Shown here piece after piece: positions 55,557-63,573 of a DNA stretch of 64,000 nucleotides. The translations under genes and the position numbers were made by a program. Positions within the stretch are counted from its first letter, which is position 1, and each line of letters opens with the position of its first letter. Source of the DNA: Persicimonas caeni. Lineage in GTDB: Bacteria; Myxococcota_A; Bradymonadia; Bradymonadales; Bradymonadaceae. The DNA lies in NCBI RefSeq assembly GCF_006517175.1, contig NZ_CP041186.1, forward strand, positions 4,119,074 through 4,183,073, given 5' to 3'. The notes beneath the pieces were generated by a model. It did no database searches. It was given only the letters and a program-made list of their open reading frames with translations, and was not told the DNA's origin.

Positions 55557-55711
55557 GGGTTTTCCCCCTGGGGTTCGAGGACTACAGCAGCATGCAGACA
55601 GTATTTGGTCTCGCCGTGGCTGTCCATGTGCTCAACTGTCGGGGGGCGAGGACGATGGGTGCTTCGGCCGTGGTAGTTTGGGCAAAATCTCGGTGAGTAC
55701 GGCGTACGGCT

Positions 55712-55741
55712 AATCCTCCTGGTTTCTGCGGGAGGATTTTT
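55712..55741 (+). terminator. Intrinsic terminator
   Basis: AATCCTCC and GGAGGATT form a perfect 8-bp stem with an 11-base loop, directly followed by TTTTT. No plus-strand gene ends just upstream, so it probably belonged to a gene now lost, or insulates the integrase from readthrough. Confidence 0.7.
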
Positions 55742-55755
55742 GAGTTCCAGGCCCC

Positions 55756-55830
55756 ATTTTGATCGTAGACTAAATGTGCTGAAAACGGCCTCTTGCGAAG
55801 AACTGAGATCGATAAGGGCGCGGTTTTGGG
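55756..55830. repeat. 75-bp direct repeat, copy B, upstream of TIR gene
   Basis: The partner of 54364-54438, 1392 bp away, about 83% identical and in the same orientation. Its plus-strand frame (to 55925) keeps a protein-like similarity to that of copy A past the end of the nucleotide match. It lies between a strong terminator and the integrase gene. Confidence 0.75.
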
Positions 55831-55969
55831 AAATTCATCGGAAGGGTCTGGCTACCGCCTTTGCCGGCGCACTGCTCGGCCTGCTTTCTTCCCGTCAGGG
55901 CCAGCTGGTAGGCTTATGCATGTGACGCATGACTACTGCCATATTGTTGCGTTTCTCGGGAGAGCGGGC

Positions 55970-56902
55970 ATGACGAGCCAAATCGAACTCCTCGACGATT
56001 CCAAAGAGATTTCCGTTCAGCGGCGGCGACCAGAGCCTCCGACTCGAGCAGAACGCCAGACGAACGTGAGGACCGACAATGCGCTGATCGAGTTGTGGTT
56101 GTCGCAGAAGGCTCAGACGACGCAACGCACCTATCGGCTGGATGTCGGCCAGGCGCTCGGCTTCATTGACCGGCCGCTGCATGAAATCAAGCTCGAACAC
56201 TTAGTTGAATGGTCTGGCGAGCTCGACGACCGAGGCTACGCAGAATCCACCCAGGCCACGAAACTGGCCGCCCTGCGTTCACTTTTCACATTTGCCCATC
56301 GCGTTGGCTACCTTCGGTTCAATGTGGGCAAGGCGCTGAGGATCCCGCGGTCGAAGGAGACACTGGGTGAGCGAATTCTATCGGAAGCCGAGGTGCAGCG
56401 GATACTCGCCCTCGCAGAAGGCCGAGATCGGATCCTGTTGTCTACACTGTACGGGATCGGTCTGCGCGTCTCCGAAATCGTAGGTCTCACGTGGCGGGAT
56501 CTCCAGCGACACAAAGGTGCGGGAGTTGCGGTTGTGTACGGGAAGGGCGGCAAGACTCGCACTATCCCTGTACCCGAGTCACTTTGGTCGGGTTTACTTG
56601 AATTGCGTACCGAAGCCGCCGGCGCTGACGATCCTGTCTTCGTTTCGCAAAAAGGTGGGGCATTGTCGCGGAGCCAAGTGTACCGCATTGTTCGCAAAGC
56701 GGCATCGCGCGCCGGGATCGACACGTCGGAGCGGTCGGTTAGCCCTCATTGGCTGAGACACTCCCACGCCTCCCACGCTCTCGACCGGGGGGCGCCGGTG
56801 CACTTGGTGCAGCAAACGCTGGGGCATGCGTCGCTGCGTACGACATCCCGTTACGCACATGCACGGCCGGATGAATCGTCCGGTGATTATCTGGCGCTTT
56901 GA
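55970..56902 (+). CDS. Tyrosine recombinase, XerC/D-like integrase
   Basis: A 310-aa recombinase. ATG 55970 has GGGAGAGCGGGC just upstream. A SAM-like N-terminal domain (about 40-130) is followed by the catalytic domain with Arg in GIGLRVSEIVG, Lys in GKGGKTR, the H-x-x-R of HWLRHSHASH, the His of LGHAS and the Tyr nucleophile in TSRYAHA. All five catalytic residues are present. It is the size of XerC/D-type and short phage-like integrases, without the extra region of integron IntI. It probably integrates the element carrying the primase and small genes. An attachment site was not found. Confidence 0.9.
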   Translation: MTSQIELLDDSKEISVQRRRPEPPTRAERQTNVRTDNALIELWLSQKAQTTQRTYRLDVGQALGFIDRPLHEIKLEHLVEWSGELDDRGYAESTQATKLAALRSLFTFAHRVGYLRFNVGKALRIPRSKETLGERILSEAEVQRILALAEGRDRILLSTLYGIGLRVSEIVGLTWRDLQRHKGAGVAVVYGKGGKTRTIPVPESLWSGLLELRTEAAGADDPVFVSQKGGALSRSQVYRIVRKAASRAGIDTSERSVSPHWLRHSHASHALDRGAPVHLVQQTLGHASLRTTSRYAHARPDESSGDYLAL

Positions 56903-57406
56903 CGCGGGACGAAGATGACCAATGAGGCGAGGACTACGGTGGTCGGCGAGCCCCAATTGACAACGAGGTTGACTGAACTACGCGAGTGTGAGTAGCGATG
57001 AAGAACGCTGACGCAAACGTGGTTGACTACGGTGAAGGCCATCTGAGCGATGATCAACAGCGCGCCGATGCAGGCGATGCTTCGCTAGACGAACCGATTT
57101 GCACTGTGCGGGAGCTTCTAAAGCGTCCAGTCGAGCAGAGTCCGCTTGGCCAGCATCTGAGAGATCTTGATCGAGATTCGAATTGAGCTGCGATTTTCGA
57201 TTTACTCGATTTTTTCGGGGACGCCGTGAGATTTTGCGCACGGACCTGGTGTGCAAGCCTGCCGAGGGCCTTCAGGGGGCGGATGAGGGTTGTGTGAGGC
57301 AAGACCCCTCCGGGATCCGGTGTGCGCCACCCACGGAAAAAAGCCCTAAATTGCTGAAAAATAATCCGCAGAGCGATCTTTCCAGGATTTCAGCTTCGGT
57401 CGAGCG
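56903..57406. other. Region between integrase and small minus gene
   Basis: The 504 bp holds one weak small frame (56998-57186), CGATTT three times in a 22-bp AT-rich tract (57191-57212), a TTGACA at 56957 without a good -10, and GAGGGCCTTC at 57264, repeated at 57858. No other gene is supported. The AT-rich repeats could be an attachment or replication feature. Confidence 0.4.
56998..57186 (+). CDS. Possible small acidic protein
   Basis: A 62-residue frame with ATG at 56998 and a poor GTGAGTAG ribosome site. The peptide is acidic and hydrophilic (HLSDDQQRADAGDASLDEP). No family recognised. It may be a real small gene of the element or chance. Confidence 0.3.
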   Translation: MKNADANVVDYGEGHLSDDQQRADAGDASLDEPICTVRELLKRPVEQSPLGQHLRDLDRDSN

Positions 57407-57664
57407 TCACTCGTTCGGTGCGTCCAAGGGGTGGGGCTCCGGTACACCTTGGAGTCTCCGCATATTCTCCTCGATCGTCCGACCACACTCCTCCACCATC
57501 CGAACACACTCCTCGTGCATCTCGCGCAGCTTTTCAAAGGAGTCCGGCGGCTCCGGCATCTTTCCGCGTTCTTTCATGATCACGACCATGCGCGGAAGGT
57601 CGTCTGTTCGCTGCCATGCCTCGTAGGCTTCGTGTCGGTCCTTGGTCATAACGTCGATCAGCAT
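57407..57664 (-). CDS. Small acidic protein, unknown
   Basis: An 85-aa protein. ATG 57664 has GAGGAG seven bases upstream; an in-frame extension to 57715 lacks a ribosome site. It has a short N-terminus MLIDVMTKDRHEAYEAW and a helical, Glu/Met-rich remainder (REMHEECVRMVEECGRTIEE), with a pair of cysteines six residues apart. No family recognised. It is downstream of the primase gene on the same strand, separated by the long palindrome. Confidence 0.55.
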   Translation of the reverse strand: MLIDVMTKDRHEAYEAWQRTDDLPRMVVIMKERGKMPEPPDSFEKLREMHEECVRMVEECGRTIEENMRRLQGVPEPHPLDAPNE

Positions 57665-57872
57665 CTTCGTTCTCCTCGAATCGTATCTGGTGGTGCGGGA
57701 ACCGCATACGTACACGGCTCGGTCTTCATGTTCAGGGGAGGCGATAGTCGGAGGGCGGGAGTCTGAACGGTCGGAGTGATCGACTGCAGGATCCTGTGTG
57801 CGTGCTCGGGTGCTCTATACACGTGCGATCTCTCGTAATACGGGCCAATCGCCGTTTGAGGGCCTTCTAGGG

Positions 57873-57932
57873 GTGGTCAATTTGGGAAGCACCTTATATA
57901 TTCTCTAATAAGCTCCTTCCCATTTTGACCAC
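57873..57932. repeat. 60-bp imperfect palindrome after primase gene
   Basis: Outer arms 57873-57889 and 57916-57932 are 17-base reverse complements with two central mismatches (GTGGTCAA and TGGGAAG conserved). Inside, CTTAT and ATAAG form a second stem around an AT-rich loop. It begins six bases after the primase stop. There is no T-run, so it is either a strong terminator/processing hairpin or a replication or protein-binding site of the element. Confidence 0.6.
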
Positions 57933-57937
57933 CTCCT

Positions 57938-60900
57938 TCAATAAGCACCCATAGACAACTTTTTTCGGATCCGTCGCACTGTTTTCCGACCCATCCCGAG
58001 TTGCTCTGCGATCTCTCCATGCGTCGCATCCGGCTTCTCGTCGAGCACCCGCCGCACCGCCTCAAGCTTCCGTTCGCTCGCGGATAGCAAGCGATGCTCG
58101 TGTACGGTCCTCCTACTTACACCGAGCCAGCTCGCGATCTCCGTGTCGCTCATCACTGTCTCTTGCGACATCCGTTTGATCTCGTCGACCGTAAACTGCG
58201 CCAGATTCCCATCATAACCTTCGGGGACTCGCGCGCCATCTCCGTGTTCGCCACCCTCGATGATCCGCTCCCACGCGCCCTCGCGCCACAGGACGTACGG
58301 ATCGATCTTGGTGCGGCACTCGGGTACCTCGATCCCGACGTGAGTCAGCAGCAGAACACGCTTCGATCCCGTGAGGAGCCGCGCACGCATCACCGCTTGG
58401 TACAACTCGCTGACCTCTTTGCGATGCCAGAGGTGTTCACCATGCGGCGTGATCGGCTGGGGGCACCGGAAATTGAGTTTGTACGCGCCGTGGGGAGCTT
58501 CGTACGGCTGCACGCTGTCGACGTGGTCGATGACGTCCCTTCCGTCATAACCAAACCGCAGGGCGTCCTCGTCGTATCCCCACGAGGGCGTGCACTGACA
58601 GCCGAGCACAACCAGCCAGTCGACGTGTTCGAGCGTGTTGAGTCCGCGGAGCGCCCCAAACCAGCAGTACTGGCTCGGCTTTCCCTGGTCGTCGAACGGC
58701 AAGAACGGCGCCGGATCCATGGGATCGGATCCGAACTCGCTCTTGAGGAGCGGGATCAGCGCGCTGTCTTTGTGAGTTATGAGGCCCCACTCCTTGCCCG
58801 CCTCGCGGATCCGGTCGAGAAAGCGGACGACGCGGCCGATCCGGTGGTCACGCTCCCCCATGTACCACTGCTGAACACCCTTCTTGATTCTTTTTCGGGA
58901 CCACACTGAGCCCGGATCCTGGATGATCACTGACTCGGGATTGTGCGCAATGACCCGCTCGAAGCGCAGGCCGGGGAGCTCCTCACAGTATGCCTGTAGA
59001 TCCCGCTCGTGGGGACTGGCGTCAAGGATCCAGATGGGCACGTCGTCGGGGAGGTTCGACTCGAGCCGGAACACCAGCTTTGCAGGGATCGTCTCTCCTC
59101 CCTCCGTCTCGGCTTCGTCGATGAGCCGAACGTCGGCAACTTGTCCGCCAATGAGGACGTTGATCAGTCTGGTGACATCGTCGTCGACCTCCTCAACGTA
59201 TAGGTTCGCCATCACCCCCTCCACTTTGCGCCGAAGCCATTCCTGCTCGAACTCTTTGCGTGTCCTCTCGCCTTCGGGCGTCTGGAGCTGGTATCTCAGC
59301 GTCGAGAGCATCATCCCGTCGCGCTCTGCCTTTTTTCGCACCGCCTCTTTCCAGGCTTCTTCCCTCTCTGCCAGAACCGCGGGGTCGAGCGACAGGCGCT
59401 GGTGCACATAGGTTCGATCCGGAAGCAGGTTTCTGGGCGGGATCTCCCCGCGCATCAGGTACTTCCAGACGTCCGCCGTCGTTGCGCCGGGGTCGATGAG
59501 GTCGATGAGGTCTGCATCGTTGTCGACCTCATCGAACAGGCCAGCATCGGTCAGTGGGTGACCCTCTTCCATCTCCTCGCGCACGTCCTCTACGACGACT
59601 GCGCAGGTTTTACGGATCGACTCGAGCGGATCCTCGTCGCCGATGATGAGCCCGCGGGTTGCGGACCACTTGCCGAGCTGTTGAGTGCCGAGGTAGGCGT
59701 GCGGCACGCCCAAGTTACGCTTTTCCCCCTCGGCCTCATTGCGGTTGATGATCGCCTGGCATGGACCTGTGATGGCGGTGCCGTCCGGTGCCAGCCTCGT
59801 AGGGTACTCATGCTCCGGTTTGCCCTCGATCGGTTTGAGGGGGCAGTCGAGGCATACCTCAAAGCGGCTGCGCTTCTGCATCGCCCGTCGGTCCATCTCT
59901 TGGTACATCAGGCGATCCGTGTCGGGGTGACGGTAGATGCCGCACCCGGGTTCGTCGGCCTCGGTGCGGTCCAGGTGCCGAGCGTCTCGCCCCTGGAGGG
60001 CATCGGCAATCTGGTGGTGACCACGCGCCATGTGGATGACCGGGAGCCCGAGTTCTGCTGCGATCTCAAGGGCCATGGTCGTTTTGCCCAGCCCGGCCGA
60101 GACCACAAAGACGCGGTTTGCCTCCTGGGCTGTGATCTCTCCACGTTCGTACGCTGACAGGATCTCGTACATAACGTCGTAGAGGTGATCCCGCTTGTCT
60201 TTGACATCGTGGGTGCGGTCGTCGGAGGGCCAGACAGGCGAGATCCCGAGGTGCTCGTCGGCAAACCGATGCAGAGGCTGCCATTCGCCACATCCGTAGC
60301 ATTGATAGGCCGGGGTTGCCGTATCGAGCCGGAGCCACGCATCGGGGGATCCAGAGTCGTCGTGGTCATCTTTGATGCAGTGGAAATTGATCCGGTCGCC
60401 CCTGCGATCCCACCGCCCACTCGCCTCATCGCGTGCGGCGTCCTCGACGGCCTTGACCATCTCGGGGATATTGATCGGGCCGCCCCGGTCATGCACCCAC
60501 GACCGACGCACCTCGACCGGGTTCACCTCTACGCTCGCGACCTGCCACACCCACCACATCTTCAAGTTGAACTCGCCGACACGATTCTCGATCTGCGCGG
60601 GGGTCGGCTCATGCGACGCCCACTCCTCGATTCGTGGCATCGACCACTTGAGTTGGCCGGGGGTAAGGCGCACTTTGTAGCGGCCAGTTTTCTCATGGGC
60701 AGCGCCGGGCAGCCGGATCGTACCAATGGCTGTGTACGGGTTGGTATCGATTCTTATGTCCGAGGCGTTTCCAGACTGAAACCGGCGGATCCGGTTTGGG
60801 ACGTCCTGGTTGGCCAGGTCGACCAAGTACTCCGCGAACCTGCACACCCGTCTCGGCACTGTCGCTGCCGGTTTGATCCCGCCGACCACATTCTGGTGAA

Positions 60901-61861
60901 TGCTGATGTGAAAACCCTTGGATCCGCTGTACCAGACGTCGTGCTCCACCCCCTTCGACGTCAGCATGCGCGATAAATCCCGTGCCCACGTCTTGGCGAT
61001 GGCGGGATGCTCGTGATCTATGTCGATAGTGATCTCTTCGGCGCCGACTACGGGATCCCGCAACGTCCACCCGCGCATGGATCCGTCGCCTTGCTCGAGG
61101 TGCTCCTCGAGTTCCCAGCGGCGGAACGCGAACTGGGTGATGTGTCGCGCTCGGGTGGGCACGCCCTCTAGGATGTTGGGGTCACTTCCCCAAGAGACTG
61201 GCTGATAGGTGTTGAGCGCCTCGTCTCGTCGCGTTTTGATGAGGTAGATGTAGTCGTCACGTGAAGGGGAGCGAGGCCCTCCGGCCACTCGGACTGGCGT
61301 CTCCCCGGCGGCGATCCTCGCGAGACGCTCGCGCTCCTCCGGTGTCGAGTGCGTTCGGCGCAGGTGACTGCAATCGTCAGTCTGCCAATCGAGCTTCGAC
61401 CGGAGAGTTTTTTCGATGCGCTCGAAGAACTCCTCGCGGCTCTTATCCCATTCTCGCTCGGTGCGTCTGGGGACTTCCCAGGTTTGTGGTGGCTCGAGCG
61501 GGTCGATCTCGTCGAGCGGTTTGTGGACCCGCCCAGCGGTCTGCCACTCTTCTGCCACGTAACTCGGCACTTTGACCGCCATGTACTCGCCAGCGCAATA
61601 GTCGGGATCGTCCGGTTTGCGGTGCACCGCGTTGCGACGCACCTGCCAGACACGCTGGGTAGCACGGTCTTCGTCATAGTCGAGGGTGACGACGGACCAT
61701 AGACTGATGAGACCGCGGTTGTTCTCGACGGACGCGTGGGTGCGGCTCAATAGCACCCATTTGGGCGTCAGCTCCCAGGTCTGAGGCTCGTGGAAATACA
61801 CCCCACTGCCTATCTCGACGATCCGGGCTTTGGGTTCGGGTTGGAAGTTGTACTGTGGCAT
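57938..61861 (-). CDS. Primase-helicase replication protein with C-terminal HTH
   Basis: A 1307-aa protein. ATG 61861 has AGGAGGGTG directly upstream; seven codons of the frame further upstream are rejected. The archaeo-eukaryotic primase core has IDIDHEHP (about 271-278), SGSKGFHISI (about 312-321) and the later H of GAAHEKTGRYK. A cysteine pair (CYGC, about 525) may bind zinc. A P-loop SAGLGKTT (about 585-592) starts the helicase-like ATPase. Two HTH segments end the protein (DTEIASWLGVSRRTVHEH and GEIAEQLGMGRKTVRRI). Such fusions replicate plasmids, phages and satellites, and the HTHs probably bind the element's origin. It is the main evidence that this end is a replicating element. Confidence 0.87.
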   Translation of the reverse strand: MPQYNFQPEPKARIVEIGSGVYFHEPQTWELTPKWVLLSRTHASVENNRGLISLWSVVTLDYDEDRATQRVWQVRRNAVHRKPDDPDYCAGEYMAVKVPSYVAEEWQTAGRVHKPLDEIDPLEPPQTWEVPRRTEREWDKSREEFFERIEKTLRSKLDWQTDDCSHLRRTHSTPEERERLARIAAGETPVRVAGGPRSPSRDDYIYLIKTRRDEALNTYQPVSWGSDPNILEGVPTRARHITQFAFRRWELEEHLEQGDGSMRGWTLRDPVVGAEEITIDIDHEHPAIAKTWARDLSRMLTSKGVEHDVWYSGSKGFHISIHQNVVGGIKPAATVPRRVCRFAEYLVDLANQDVPNRIRRFQSGNASDIRIDTNPYTAIGTIRLPGAAHEKTGRYKVRLTPGQLKWSMPRIEEWASHEPTPAQIENRVGEFNLKMWWVWQVASVEVNPVEVRRSWVHDRGGPINIPEMVKAVEDAARDEASGRWDRRGDRINFHCIKDDHDDSGSPDAWLRLDTATPAYQCYGCGEWQPLHRFADEHLGISPVWPSDDRTHDVKDKRDHLYDVMYEILSAYERGEITAQEANRVFVVSAGLGKTTMALEIAAELGLPVIHMARGHHQIADALQGRDARHLDRTEADEPGCGIYRHPDTDRLMYQEMDRRAMQKRSRFEVCLDCPLKPIEGKPEHEYPTRLAPDGTAITGPCQAIINRNEAEGEKRNLGVPHAYLGTQQLGKWSATRGLIIGDEDPLESIRKTCAVVVEDVREEMEEGHPLTDAGLFDEVDNDADLIDLIDPGATTADVWKYLMRGEIPPRNLLPDRTYVHQRLSLDPAVLAEREEAWKEAVRKKAERDGMMLSTLRYQLQTPEGERTRKEFEQEWLRRKVEGVMANLYVEEVDDDVTRLINVLIGGQVADVRLIDEAETEGGETIPAKLVFRLESNLPDDVPIWILDASPHERDLQAYCEELPGLRFERVIAHNPESVIIQDPGSVWSRKRIKKGVQQWYMGERDHRIGRVVRFLDRIREAGKEWGLITHKDSALIPLLKSEFGSDPMDPAPFLPFDDQGKPSQYCWFGALRGLNTLEHVDWLVVLGCQCTPSWGYDEDALRFGYDGRDVIDHVDSVQPYEAPHGAYKLNFRCPQPITPHGEHLWHRKEVSELYQAVMRARLLTGSKRVLLLTHVGIEVPECRTKIDPYVLWREGAWERIIEGGEHGDGARVPEGYDGNLAQFTVDEIKRMSQETVMSDTEIASWLGVSRRTVHEHRLLSASERKLEAVRRVLDEKPDATHGEIAEQLGMGRKTVRRIRKKLSMGAY

Positions 61862-62033
61862 CACCCTCCTACCGGCGGGCATTCAGCCGCCGAAAAGATA
61901 CGTTCTGGAGAGCCGCTGGGCATTCTTTGGCTTTGCCTCAGGCCGATGATCTACCTATGGTGTGGTGCGTGTCATGCGGCTCATGTGTTGTTGCTGATGC
62001 GACCCGTGTGTTTCGTGTCAACGCACAGTTCGC

Positions 62034-62062
62034 CCCCTCTCCGACTCGTCCTCGGAGAGGGG
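62034..62062. terminator. Perfect 11-bp hairpin
   Basis: CCCCTCTCCGA and TCGGAGAGGGG pair perfectly around a 7-base loop. It lies 26 bp downstream of the 62088-62363 gene and 173 bp before the primase start, so it could terminate or attenuate transcription entering the primase gene. Plus-strand TCTTTCACTTC follows; no T-run follows on the minus strand. Confidence 0.5.
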
Positions 62063-62087
62063 TCTTTCACTTCTGGTCTTGCTCGTT

Positions 62088-62363
62088 TCAAGAAAAAGAC
62101 ATCTCAGTCGGGAACATGTGGTTGAGCTCGCTTGCGAGAGCGTCGATCATTTCCTCGATCTCACGGTACCCAACGAGGTACCCATCTCGGGCGAACTGGA
62201 AGAGTTGTGCTGCGTGCTCGCCCGTCAGATCGCCGCCGAGCAGCATTTGGATCCGCTGTTGAGCCCGTTGTCCCTCAACGCTGTAGATGTCGAGGCCCAC
62301 GAGTGTCGTAATGTCACGAGCAAGCACGCTAGCCGGGACCTCGGTGCAATCTTGGAATCTCAT
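62088..62363 (-). CDS. Small paralogous protein 1
   Basis: A 91-aa protein from ATG 62363 with AAGGAGTGATT upstream. The C-terminal half is alpha-helical: MLLGGDLTGEHAAQLFQFAR then YLVGYREIEEMIDALASEL. This matches the protein encoded at 62658-62930 at several spaced positions (LLG, L-(T/S)-GE, AR, YL-x-G-x-R), so the two are paralogues. No known family recognised. It belongs to a run of small minus-strand genes ahead of the primase; a regulatory or partition-like role is possible. Confidence 0.65.
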   Translation of the reverse strand: MRFQDCTEVPASVLARDITTLVGLDIYSVEGQRAQQRIQMLLGGDLTGEHAAQLFQFARDGYLVGYREIEEMIDALASELNHMFPTEMSFS

Positions 62364-62374
62364 AATCACTCCTT

Positions 62375-62391
62375 CGCGGCTTCGAGCCGCG
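62375..62391 (-). promoter_or_regulatory. Hairpin abutting ribosome-binding site
   Basis: CGCGGCT and AGCCGCG form a perfect 7-bp stem with a three-base loop. On the minus strand it ends right against the AAGGAG of the 62363 start, so it could alter translation of that gene. Confidence 0.4.
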
Positions 62392-62657
62392 GAATAGATC
62401 TGACCCAACCGAGGTAAGAGTGAGCGCAATGTATGCTCATTCTAGGTTGGATTGGGGGTTTGTTACGTTGTGTTCTCAGGAAATGGCGTCTGTTACCGTG
62501 TCGAGCTTTCACACCCAATGTCTTGAACCGTGCGGGGTGATGGCGAGTTCCACCAGCCATCTCTTGCCCCAGATGTGATTTGCCGAGCTGGCTACTTTGA
62601 CAAAACCGGTGTTCAATCGAAGCCAGACGAGTCGCGTATTGCCCTCGTGGTGGGCGC

Positions 62658-62930
62658 TCACTCTCCACGCCGCTGATTTTCCAGCTTGGCGACGACATCG
62701 GCGAATTGCCGAACGAAATCCTCGACGTCGCGATGGCCCGACAAATAGAGGCGACGAGCCTCTGCCAAAAGATGATTGGCATCCTCTCCGCTCAACAGCT
62801 CACCGAGAAGGATCAGCATTCGCTCATCGAGCCTCAGCTTGCGCTGCGTGGCGTCGTCCACTCCGAGCAGCGCGCAGATGTGGTGCGAAACGTACTCATA
62901 TTTGACGTAATCCTCGTGCGTATACTGCAT
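62658..62930 (-). CDS. Small paralogous protein 2
   Basis: A 90-aa protein. ATG 62930 sits six bases from AAAGGAG; ATG 62933 next to it is the alternative. It is helical and acidic, with LLGELLSGEDANHLLAEAR and YLSGHRDVEDFVRQFAD aligning with the paralogue at 62088-62363. The N-terminus (MQYTHEDYVKYEY) is unrelated to it. No family recognised. Confidence 0.65.
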   Translation of the reverse strand: MQYTHEDYVKYEYVSHHICALLGVDDATQRKLRLDERMLILLGELLSGEDANHLLAEARRLYLSGHRDVEDFVRQFADVVAKLENQRRGE

Positions 62931-62984
62931 CATCTGCTCCTTTGATGGTTTGTCCCGCAAGTTGTTGTATCGTCTGTACCTGAC

Positions 62985-63317
62985 TCAGCGGACTCTCAGA
63001 GGACTCACCCTCAGCTCTCCGTCGCCCCGCAGTTCGAGCCGACGCGGCTGCTCGCTGCCGGGGCGGACGAGCTCTAGCCAACGCCAATCCATCGCCGCTT
63101 CGACCCGCCGTTTGAGGTCGACGAGCTCGTTGATGTCATCGCGGGCCGCGATGGCCGAGGCCCAAATCATGTCTTCGCCGATTCGCACGCCGCGACGTCG
63201 AGTGTCGATGCACAGGATGACCTGGTTACCGAGTCGCTCCGCCAGTTCCTCCCATGCGCGTCGTGCTCCGCCGTCGTCGAGCAAGCGATTGATCTCGCTG
63301 ATGATTGAAACGATCAT
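62985..63317 (-). CDS. Small protein of unknown function
   Basis: A 110-aa protein. ATG 63317 follows GGAGG with eight bases spacing; an upstream in-frame ATG (63347) lacks a site. Helical N-terminus, a middle VILCIDTRRRGVRIG with beta character, then a helix and a short basic tail. No family recognised. It is probably in the same transcript as the genes downstream (62658 and 62088). Confidence 0.6.
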   Translation of the reverse strand: MIVSIISEINRLLDDGGARRAWEELAERLGNQVILCIDTRRRGVRIGEDMIWASAIAARDDINELVDLKRRVEAAMDWRWLELVRPGSEQPRRLELRGDGELRVSPLRVR

Positions 63318-63573
63318 GTCGTGTGCCTCCAAGAGAAAAGCCCTCAACGATGCGTCCGGTGAGGTCGGCCTGTGGAGGGCCTCGGACGCCCGCGAGGGCT
63401 ACGGATCTCTTCGATCCGATGATTGTATCTCCCCACATCTTACGGTCTCACGCCGTGTGCAGCATTGCGCCAGCACGAGATGAATCGTACGGATGAGGGG
63501 GAAGAATTGTCTTTCGGGATTTCGTTCAGAAACGAAGCAAATGGGGAGTGTTGTTGGCCCGGAATTTGCTAGG

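Larger units (their letters stand above)
55557..55969. other. Non-coding region with terminator and repeat B
   Basis: This region of 413 bp upstream of both the TIR (minus) and integrase (plus) genes holds a plus-strand terminator (55712-55741) and repeat B (55756-55830). Promoters for both genes must be here, but none is clear. The integrase frame is open back to 55793 without a good start. Confidence 0.45.

Noticed and set aside
55793-55969. N-terminal extension of the integrase
   Set aside because: It would translate part of repeat B; ATG 55970 has a good ribosome site and gives a normal recombinase length.
58094-60157. Plus-strand frames of 271 and 251 codons
   Set aside because: Both are antisense to the primase-helicase, whose motifs are continuous.
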